A DNA stretch of 64,000 bases from Ascoidea asiatica (taxonomy: Eukaryota; Ascomycota; Saccharomycetes; Ascoideales; Ascoideaceae): positions 1 through 64,000 of the forward strand of contig BCKQ01000007.1 in assembly GCA_001600695.1 (NCBI GenBank), in the 5' to 3' direction. Every line of letters starts with the position of its first letter. Positions within the stretch are counted from its first letter, which is position 1. Shown here piece after piece: positions 52,231 through 61,759 of the stretch. Under the pieces are notes generated by a model. It ran no database searches, was not told the origin of the DNA, and was given only the letters and a program-made list of their open reading frames with translations. The translations under genes were made by a program, and so were the position numbers.

Positions 52231-53969
52231 TGTTTATATATTTAATTAGATTATATTATTTAATAATTTATTCACTTTATTCTTATATATTTACATAATT
52301 ACATGATTATTTTATTTTATTCATTTCTCTTCTCTTCTCTTCTCATTAACTTAGTTATAAGTTATACAGTATAACCATAGTAGATATAATATATTTTTCA
52401 AAATTACGTAATCCGAGAGTAAGCTGCCCATTCTAATTTCTGAAAATAGTCCAATCCATATTTGTGGATTTAATAAAATAAAGAAAAATAAAAAAAACAG
52501 TCACATGACCAAGGTACATGGAGATTTAGAGCCGAGATGAAATACGAGAACAAAGCCAGGCTTGTGGATGCAGTCCCAAAAAAAGTGTAAAAATGCAGAC
52601 TCACATTNTACCACTTTGTTATGCGCCATCGTGAACGGCTGTTCTAGACCCAGAGNGACGGGTCACATGCGTGGCTGAACACAGCAATGAAGAAGAAGCA
52701 TTACCACACAACAAGTGGCGAGTGAAGCCTTATTTTGTAANAGTGTTGCTGTCACGTGCCCGCTGAATAGGGCAATCGTAAACAGCGCCGTCTGAGCGCT
52801 TGTTTGCTTGGAGCTGAGCAACGCAGCGGAGTCTGGCAATTGCTAACAAAAGCAGACAAGAACAGAGGAAAGAAAGAAAGAAAGAAAGAAAGAAAGCACT
52901 GAGGAAAAAGAGAGCAGGAAGAAGAAGAGCAAAAGAAGAGGAAAAGAAGAGGAAAAGAAGAAAAGAAGAGAAATACGCTACTGAATATAAGAGCCAGAAG
53001 CGAGTATCCAGCATAAACATACAAAATAGTATCAAACAAACATCGTATCAAATACCAAATATAATAACATAGTAATATAATAGTATAGTAGTATAATAGT
53101 AGTATAATAGTAGTGTAATACCAATATTATATCCAAATAGCAAATAAAATTCATATTCTATGACTTGCTTTTCATAACTCCTTCTCTAACTCAAATTTAT
53201 AATATAATCAAACAATCAAATAACAATCAAATAACAATCAAATAACCATTTACTGGTAATTTATATAATTCCAGTTCATTAATTATATTGAATGTGTCAA
53301 GTTTCATTTTTATAGTCACTTGCTTCAGCAGTTATTTATTTATTTATTTATTAATAATATAATAATATAATAATATAATAATCATTAATCATTTTTAAAA
53401 CCATTTTTTTTCTTATATTTTTTTTTTATTTTTTTTATTACTTTCAAAAATAAAACAAAAATTTACTCATCTTCATCATATCAAATAAAACATATAGTAT
53501 AATTCTCAAAATTTACAATAAGTAAAATTTATTATCATTTTCAATATTTATCAATAATTATATATACTTAGTTATATAATTATATAATTGATAATTATAC
53601 CTCATATCATTTACATTATAATTCTTATTAATCAATAGCTCTTTTCGCTATATATATATCCCCTACTTAATATATCTCATATATCAAACACTTTTGATTC
53701 ATTCAATATAATATATTCATTTAAATATATTCAATATATTACACCTTAATAATAATATACTCAATTCGCTTTAACTTGTTTATTCTTGAAACTTTTGCTT
53801 TATTCTACTATATTGTATTATATTATATTATATTCTATTTTATCTTAATATAATACAATATATTCTTTAACGTTACTTTCTTGTCTTTTTATTACATTTT
53901 ATCCTATCTTAGCATATTCTATTTTATTCTATTATATTCTAATCTAGTTCACTCAAATTAAATTTCAAA
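52231..53969. promoter_or_regulatory. Long divergent region, SNM1 and MED15
   Basis: 1.74 kb without a gene. An AT-rich stretch with a CTTCT run precedes a GC-richer island (about 52400-53000) containing TTACGTAA (52404-52411), AGACC (52646-52650), CACGTG (52753-52758) and GAAA/GAAGAGGAAAAGAA purine repeats (about 52866-52975). From about 53050 to 53969 it is AT-rich with ATAATAGTA, TATTTATTTAT and TTCTATTCTATT repeats, probably the MED15 leader. Frames of about 100 codons in the purine tract are spurious. Confidence 0.5.
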
Positions 53970-54194
53970 ATGTTTAGAGGTAATCAAAATATAAATCCAA
54001 ACAACCTCAATCCTAATATTCCACTCAATAATAATAACAACAATAACAATAACAACAATAACAATAATAACAATAACAATAACAATAATAACAATCAACC
54101 AAATAATATTCAACCAAATAATAATCAACAAAATATTAATCAACAAATGACTAATAATATTAATAATAATGGCAATAACAATAATGCCAATAAC

Positions 54195-54230
<36 letters not shown>

Positions 54231-57200
54231 TTCATTAATAGTAATGTAATAAATTATAGATATGAATGGCAAAAGATTTTTCCAAAAGATGAAAGAAGAA
54301 AAGCAGTAACTTTTTTATTATTAGATCTTGATAAAGTTCCAATAAATGGTAGACAAAGTTTTGTAAATCAAATTAGAATCTTAGAAAATAAATTATTCTT
54401 AAGTTCAATTGATCAAAGTATTTATAAAAAAGGTATAATTAATGTTAAAAAAAATTTACAAACTCAATTATTAAATAGTCAAAATAATCAAAATAATCAA
54501 AATAATCAAAATAATCGAAATAATCAAAATAATCGAAATATTAATCAAAATATTAATCAAAATATTAATCAAAATAATAATCAAAATAATAATCAAAATA
54601 ATAATCAACAACCTAATCAACCTAATCAACCAAATCAACCAAATCAACCAAATCAACCAAATCAACCTAATACATCTATTTCACCTAATCAAACAAATCA
54701 AACAAATCAAACAAATCAATCAAATCAACCTATTTCTTCTAATGCACCAAGTCAACCAAATCAAAATCCTATTAACCCTTCAATTCAACCAAATCAATTA
54801 AATCAACAAAATCAACAAAACCCATTACTTCAACTGGTTCCAGTTCAAAATCAAAATCAAAATCAAAATCAAAATCAAAATCAAAATCAAACTCAATCAC
54901 AACAGCCAAAACAATTATCTCGTTCATTTCCACCAACTACAAATATTACTGTTCTCTCTCAACAAATTGCTTTAAATTCAAATTTTCATGCAAGTTTATA
55001 TAATATTAAAAATTTTCCTCAACATTTAAAAACTTGGAGAGAATTAATTGATTATGTTAAACAAAATAAATTTGAACCATCAAATATTCAATTAATTTCA
55101 AGAGCTTTTGAAGAAAGAGTACTTCAAGTTTCAAATCAATTAAAACTTTATCAAGCTAAACAATTTCAAAATCAACAAATTAAAAATAATCAAAATAATC
55201 AAAATAATCAAAATAATCAAAATAATCAAAATAATCAAAATTTAGTTCAACCAATTAATAAACCAAATATTAATAACACCAATAATAACAATAGCAACAA
55301 CAATAATAATAATAATAATAATAATAACAATAACAATATCAACAATACAATTCAAAATCAATTACTTTCTCCATTGAATCAACAACAAAATAATTCTTTA
55401 CAAAATGCTTTACCAATTAAACCAAATTTAAATAATAATTTACCCAGCGCTAATATTAATAATACCAATAATAATAATAATAATAACTTAACCGCCAACA
55501 CTAATAATAACAATAATAATCTTCAACCAATTCAAGATAATAAGTCTAATGTTATTTCTCCAATTCAAAATCCTCGTCAACAAATTCCTCAAAATAATAA
55601 TCAAAATAATAATCAAAATAATAATCAAAATAATAGTGTAACTCCACAATCATCGCAAGTTCAACAAAATAATGCTTCAATGCTGTCAAAAACTAGAGCT
55701 ATTAATGAAGCTCTTATTCGTAAATTAAAAGCTCAAGCTATTGCAAATTATGAAAATTTAGTAAGTCAAAATAGAATTGAAGATCCAATTGAATTTAAAA
55801 CTACTTTTCTTCAAAACTTCGTTAATGAAAGATATCAACAAGTTTTAAAAAGACAAGCTGCTCTTGCTGAACAAAATAAAAGAAGACAACAACAACAACT
55901 TCAAAACCAAAACCAAAATCAAAATCAAAATCAAGGTACAAATCAACCAATTTCTAATAACGGAATGCCACAAACTGCAAATTGGCCAACTGGAAATCCA
56001 ACTACAACTGGAAATAACAACAATAATAATATGAAACCTCAAGTTCCTGCTGTAAATATTGTTCCAAGCGCTAATACTTCTTTACCTTTAAATGCAAATA
56101 ATAATCCTCAATTACCATTTTCACCTCAAGTTAGGCAATTACAAAATAATAATCAACTCATTCCTCCAAATAATTTAAATCAAAATGCCAATCAAAATAA
56201 TTTAATGTTAAATCCTCAACAAAATAATCAACAAAATAATCAACAAAATAATCAACAAATCAGATCTTCACCAATGGCAAATATTAATAATATTATTAAT
56301 CCAAGTAAAGGTGAATTATTTAAAAAAAAAATCAATGAACTTAAAAATCAAGTTAGTGTATATAGAGTTCCTGAAAATGATATGTCCTCAAATTTATCAA
56401 TTGAAGAAAAAAATAAAATTGTTATTTTAGTTAAAGAAACAAGAAAAAATATTGAAGATATTGAAAATAAAAAACTTTTTTTATATGATTTATGTTATTC
56501 CAATAATGATGAAAGATATGTAAGAGCTTTATCATATTTAAAAATTTATAAAGCTATAATTGCAGGTTTAACCGCTGGAAGATTTCTTTTAAATTTTGAG
56601 CATATTTCTAAAATTATTGGTTCAATTTTAAAATGTGGTAGATTTTGTGAAATTGAAATTGGAAAAGTTAGACAACAACAAAAATTACAACAACAACATC
56701 AACAACAGCAACAGCAACAGCAACAACAACAACAAGGTAATTTTAATTCTCAAATAACAGCTTCTCCTCTGATTAATCCAGCTAACTTAGGAAGTTCTCC
56801 AAGAAATATGGCAAGACCTTTACCAGCTCAAATGATTCCAGTAGGTTCTCAACAGAATCCAATGATTAATGTTCCTGTTAATAATTTCCTGCCTCAGATG
56901 AATATGAAACCATCTCCTTTAGTTAATAATATAAATATTAATTCACCATTAATCAATAATCTTGGCCAAAATCCTTTAAACAGAGCTACAAATATGCTGA
57001 AAAATAATTCAAATCAGTTACCAAATAATCAACCTTCAAATCTTCAACAACAGCAACAGCAAGCAATTAGTATTAATCAAAATCAAGTTCCTAATATCCC
57101 TGCTCCGACTACAAAACCAAGTACATCCCCCAAAAGAGGACGAAAACCATCTGCAGCAAAGAAGAAAAATCAAAAAAATGCAAATAAAAATCTACCTCCA

Positions 57201-58244
57201 ACTACAAGGGTTGTAGAAGTTGCTTCTGATATTAATCAAAATATTAAGGATAATAAAATAAACAATTCCATTAATAATAATCCAAATGTTAACGTTCCAA
57301 AAATTGAAACTCCTGCTTCTTTTCCTCCATTAACACCTAGTAATAATTTAGGTACAACACCTTATATTAAAACTGAAACACCAGGAGCTAATAATTCGGT
57401 TTCCAATACCAAATCAAATTCTAATTTGAATTCTAAACATATTAATCTTAATATCAAAAAAGAAGAATTAGAATCTCTAAATAAGGATGAAGCTACAAGA
57501 CAGCAAATTCAAATGAATAAAACTGTAAGACAAAAATTAATTAAAACAAATCCTGAAAAATATTTTTTATCTACTTTTGCTAGAGCTGTTGAACTTTCAG
57601 ATACTAAATACGATGAAATTATCAAACAAATAACAAGTGGTAATAATGATGATGATGATACTCAAATGTGTTCTATAAACAAAAATAATTTCAATGAGGC
57701 TCCTGTTACAATAAAGCCCGAATCATTGATGTCAAAGGGTATTTCACCAGGATCTTTACAAAACAATACAAAAACTCCTCGTTCTCATTCTTTAATGTCA
57801 CCAAATCTTTCACCAAATCTCATCATGAAACAAAGTATTAATGAAGGTGTGGCTGTTCCAACTCCAGCTTCCAATGAAAATAAACCAGTAGAACCTTGGA
57901 AAGCAAGGATTGATACCCAAACTATAAGAAATGCATTTAAAGAAGTTTCTGCTATTAATTCTTCCCTTTTAGCTACCATGCCTACACCACCTCAAGATTT
58001 TCAAGTGGTTAATCCTGCTTCAGATATTTTTCAAGACATTAGGCAAAACCCTGAGGATGATAATAATGGTCTGTTAAAAAGAAAATCTGAAGATGAAGAA
58101 GGTTCAAGTAAACGTATTAAATTAGAAGAAAATATCAATGGTACTGGTTTATTAACCGAGGATCCAGGTTTGGATCTTAATTTTGATGATATATTTAACT
58201 TTTCTGGTACTGAAGATAATGAGGATACTTTAGGTATCTCTTGA
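53970..58244 (+). CDS. GAL11: Mediator tail subunit Med15/Gal11
   Basis: A 1424-residue Asn/Gln-rich Mediator tail subunit, longer than S. cerevisiae Gal11 (1081). A KIX-like helix bundle at about 96-160 ('ERRKAVTFLLLDLDKVPI' onward) follows an Asn run. A second conserved block (about 347-400, 'IKNFPQHLKTWRELIDYV') matches the activator-binding ABD1 region of Gal11. Further helical blocks lie near 577-640 and 780-905. A basic KRGRKPSAAKKK stretch (about 1056) and the conserved C-terminal region (about 1176-1420) anchor it to Mediator. It receives activators such as Gcn4. Poly-Asn and poly-Gln runs separate the domains. Confidence 0.85.
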
Positions 58245-58330
58245 TGTTTATGCTATTTGCATTAGTGTATTATAATTGGGGTATGGTTTTCGTGTTTCAG
58301 TTTAAAATTTTGTATTTACAAATTATGATA

Positions 58331-58632
58331 TTATTTTTGTAGATTTTTATGTTTCTTAAAAGTTTCTTCAAATTGTCTTTTTGTTTCAATTTTTTTTTTT
58401 TATTTTTGTTTTTGTTTTTGTTTATTTTTTTTTTTTTTTTTTTTTTTTTACAATAGGTAACAAACATATAAACTGAAACCATTGATTTATGTTTTATATT
58501 TTGTTCAATTAATATTTCATGAGAGATAGTTATTTCATTTATATATGCTTTGTTAGTTTAATCTTATGCTTAAATACCATATTTTCTCAAACACAACATT
58601 TATTAAAAATAAACTACATATTGAGCATGCAA
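58331..58632. repeat. Left copy of 302-bp duplication at the N gap
   Basis: Begins TTATTTTTGTAGATTTTTATG and ends TTGAGCATGCAA directly at the gap. It matches 58668-58969 at both ends, with different T-tract structure and a different 30-bp segment in the centre. Confidence 0.85.
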
Positions 58633-58667
58633 NNNNNNNNNNNNNNNNNNNNNNNNNNNNNNNNNNN
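58633..58667. other. Assembly gap (35 N)
   Basis: Thirty-five consecutive N residues lie between two near-duplicate blocks, so the true distance and copy number are unknown. Confidence 0.95.
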
Positions 58668-58722
58668 TTATTTTTGTAGATTTTTATGTTTCTTAAAAGT
58701 TTTTTTTTATTGTCTTTTTGTT

Positions 58723-58797
<75 letters not shown>

Positions 58798-58969
58798 TAT
58801 ACAACCTCTTTTACTTTCTTGAATTATGTTTTATATTTTGTTCAATTAATATTTCAATTGAGATAGTTATTTCTTTTATATATGCTTTGTTAGTTTAATC
58901 TTATGCTTAAATACCATATTTTCTCAAACACAACATTTATTAAAAATAAACTACATATTGAGCATGCAA
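58668..58969. repeat. Right copy of 302-bp duplication at the N gap
   Basis: Begins and ends with the same sequence as the left copy but has a much longer T run at its centre and TATACAACCTC in place of the left copy's ACAATAGGTAAC. It continues directly into the transporter gene's 3' end. Confidence 0.85.
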
Positions 58970-58989
58970 ATGAAAAAAAAAGCATTGGT

Positions 58990-61032
58990 CTAATGAGTAA
59001 CTCTCCATTGACTTGTTGGTAAATTCTGTAGTCTATCAATCTTTTTTTTAATATAAAAGAAATATAATCCAAAACCGAGAATGATACAAATCATATTAGT
59101 AGAATAATAACCATCTCTTTCAATCAAACATTGCCCTCCAAAGTCATTGACACAAATTTGTTTTGATGCTTCTGTTGAACACCACGGTATTGAATTAGAA
59201 GTAATTTCTGATTGAAATATATTTAATTTTTCAGAAATTGAGAAATTATTTTCAAAATTATCATTCAAAGTTATAATATTTAGTTCTTCTGAATTTAAGT
59301 TATCTAAATTTATTAGATTCAAATTGAATTTCTCATTTAGAAACTTTAAAAATTTATTTATATTAAAGGAATTTAAAACTTGCCATGTAATTGATTTTTT
59401 CTTTAAGTTAATTGTACTTAAGAATTGAGAAACTTTCTTAAGAGATTGAGGTAAACAATAAGCAAAAGTTAAATGATCAATNAAATAATAAACTATTAAT
59501 TTTGGCCAAGTACCACCAAAATTAGATAAAGTATTTAAAGTTGTCATATAAGTACCACCAATTAAAGGATCAGCAATTTTTGTATGAAAAGCACATAGAC
59601 AAACAAATTGAATTGTTGACATAAAAGAACCAAAAAGATGAGAACAAATTACTAAAAAGAAATAATATTTATTTATACCATTTTTTGGAAAATTCCAAAC
59701 AACTAATTGACTTATACAAGCAGCTAACATTCTACCAAGATAAGCATATAACCATTGATTTAAAGGTTTATCTTTTCTTGTCCATTTTGCAACATAATAA
59801 CCAAAAACAAGTTCAAATGGAAAATCAATTAAAACAGTTAAAGCAAGATCTTCTTTTGAGAAACCTTTTTCTAATAATTTCAAATTTGTTGCAGAATCAT
59901 TAACTTGAAAACCAATTTTACAAATTAATAAAATTGAAATAAACTCTTGAACATTTTTTAATTTCATTACTTTAAACATTGTTTTATAAACAGATTTTAA
60001 AGTATTAAATTTTTTATTTTTTTCAGATAAATTAAAAATTAAATCCATTTCTATTGAATTATTTAAATCATTTTTTTTAGCTTGATTTATTAAATGTTTN
60101 GGAGTTTCTGGAACTTTATAAACAATTATTGTCACAAGTATATACATTATGCCCCAAAATATTAAATATTGGTTTAAAGTAACTAAAGGATTATCATTTG
60201 GAATTAATCTAATATATTTATTTGCAAAATCTTTTGAATTTAAAGCTAAGAATATTGTAAAAGAAGAAAAATAACCAATATTTAAGCCAATTGTTTGAGC
60301 AGTTGAAGCAAAAGATAAAGAATTTTGTGATAAAATAGTTAAAGCCCAACCATCAACAGCAATATCTTGAGTTGCACAAAGTATAATAAGTAAAAGAAAG
60401 AAAAAAGTTATAAGATATAAATTTTTTTCTAAATTTTGGAAATAATAATCTATATTAAAACCTAAAGTTATTAATGTTAAACCACTAACTAATTGTACAG
60501 GAATTATCCATGATTTTCTTCTACCTAAAGTTTTTGAATAAAAAGAATCAACAATTGGTGACCATAATAATTTCAAAGAATAAGGATATGAAGCTAATGA
60601 AAATACACCAACTTGTGAATAAGATAAATGTGAAGTTTTTAATAAAAATGGAATTGAACCAAATGCTAAACCATTTGGTATACCTTGTAAAAGATAAAGT
60701 ATAATTAATAAAAAAAAAGCAGGTCTATCAATTGGATCTAAATTATCATGACTTTGATTATTATCAACATGATTATCAAAATTATTATTGATATTACTGN
60801 GATTGGATGAACTTTCAGTTGAGTTTATATCTTGATTTGAATTTATAAGTGGATGAGGTATATTAATTGTATTGAATATAGGTGAATTACTTGGAGATCT
60901 TGAAGAAGTTATTGAATTTGGACGAGCATGATTGAATTGAGAAGATTCTTGATTATAATTTTCAATTTGAGTTGAATTTCTATTATTATAAATAGGTAAT
61001 AATTCAATCTCTTCGGAATCTTTTACTGGCAT
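58990..61032 (-). CDS. Acetyl-CoA transporter family protein (SLC33A1/YBR220C-like)
   Basis: A 680-residue major-facilitator protein. An acidic Asn/Ser-rich N-terminus (about 1-100) precedes the membrane core. 'RPAFFLLIILYLLQGIPNGLAFGSIPFLL' opens the first helix; 'LGRRKSWIIPVQLVSG' and 'CATQDIAVDGWALT' are signature motifs of the acetyl-CoA transporter (AT-1) family. About 11-12 membrane segments are visible, with the last just before the C-terminus. The family carries acetyl-CoA into the ER/Golgi lumen; the S. cerevisiae member YBR220C is uncharacterised. Three single Ns fall inside, one changing an uncertain codon near residue 312. Confidence 0.9.
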   Translation of the reverse strand: MPVKDSEEIELLPIYNNRNSTQIENYNQESSQFNHARPNSITSSRSPSNSPIFNTINIPHPLINSNQDINSTESSSNXSNINNNFDNHVDNNQSHDNLDPIDRPAFFLLIILYLLQGIPNGLAFGSIPFLLKTSHLSYSQVGVFSLASYPYSLKLLWSPIVDSFYSKTLGRRKSWIIPVQLVSGLTLITLGFNIDYYFQNLEKNLYLITFFFLLLIILCATQDIAVDGWALTILSQNSLSFASTAQTIGLNIGYFSSFTIFLALNSKDFANKYIRLIPNDNPLVTLNQYLIFWGIMYILVTIIVYKVPETXKHLINQAKKNDLNNSIEMDLIFNLSEKNKKFNTLKSVYKTMFKVMKLKNVQEFISILLICKIGFQVNDSATNLKLLEKGFSKEDLALTVLIDFPFELVFGYYVAKWTRKDKPLNQWLYAYLGRMLAACISQLVVWNFPKNGINKYYFFLVICSHLFGSFMSTIQFVCLCAFHTKIADPLIGGTYMTTLNTLSNFGGTWPKLIVYYXIDHLTFAYCLPQSLKKVSQFLSTINLKKKSITWQVLNSFNINKFLKFLNEKFNLNLINLDNLNSEELNIITLNDNFENNFSISEKLNIFQSEITSNSIPWCSTEASKQICVNDFGGQCLIERDGYYSTNMICIILGFGLYFFYIKKKIDRLQNLPTSQWRVTH

Positions 61033-61759
61033 TTTAATATTTTAGTTTTGAAATATAAACTAAACTACAATTAAAGTGAAAAAAAAAAATTAAAAAATGT
61101 AAATTAATGACTAAAAGTGAATGATTTAAAAACAAATTGAAAACAAAATAATAAATAATAAAAAATAGAAGAATTGAATTAGCTGTAGTTGATAAAATCC
61201 AGATTTAATTCCAGTTTGAAATAAGGTGGATTTGAATTGTGGAAGTGAAATAAAATACAGTGGTAGAAATAAATAAATAGAAATCTCAGCCAAAACAAAA
61301 ACCCAAACGTCAGCTTTAAGCACAGAAGCTTAAAATAATCTTGAAACCAAGCAAGGCTTTGATGCGCTCACAAAATGCACACATAATGCACACAAAACCC
61401 ACGCAAAAAAAACGCTGAATCAACGCAAAATGTGTGCAAAATCGGAAAAACTGAAAAAGCACGCAAAGTATGAAGCTTCAAAAAGATGTTAGCACAGGTG
61501 AAATGATGTTGAAATATGCTGGACCGTGAACCTTATTTCTGATCCATTTTTTTTACATTAAAAATAGACAAAAAAAAAACCATAAAAATAAAAATAGAAA
61601 ATGATTTGCTTTTGCAACAGAATTNGGAAAAGATTTGACAAAATCAATGGCTGTTGAGATGTTTGACATAGGATTTATAAGAGTAATAAGAATCATTATG
61701 ATCAAAAGGTTAACGATATCTATTGAGAAAGTGAGATAAGAAAGGGGACTGTGTAAGGC
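61033..61759. promoter_or_regulatory. Transporter promoter and LAM gene 3' region
   Basis: Both flanking genes read leftward. The spacer has a mildly GC-richer patch at about 61330-61500 with repeated CACACAAAA/ACGCAAAA units (GCACACATAATGCACACAAAACC). No E-box is seen and no gene is seen. Confidence 0.4.

Larger units (their letters stand above)
58245..58989. other. Convergent spacer with N gap and duplicated flanks
   Basis: Convergent 3' ends of MED15 and the transporter gene. It holds long poly-T tracts, a 35-N gap and two similar 302-bp blocks on either side of it. No gene is seen; frames here come from T runs. Confidence 0.7.

Noticed and set aside
52730-53051. Two overlapping minus-strand frames of about 100 codons
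   Set aside because: Arise from GAAA/GAAGAGG purine repeats on the plus strand; hydrophobic Leu/Phe/Ser runs only.
54040-54240. Short regularly spaced AAT/CAA repeats as a CRISPR-like array
   Set aside because: They are in-frame codons for Asn and Gln runs in MED15, without spacers.
58297-58898. Several Phe- or Lys-rich frames around the N gap
   Set aside because: Translations of poly-T tracts and of N-containing sequence.
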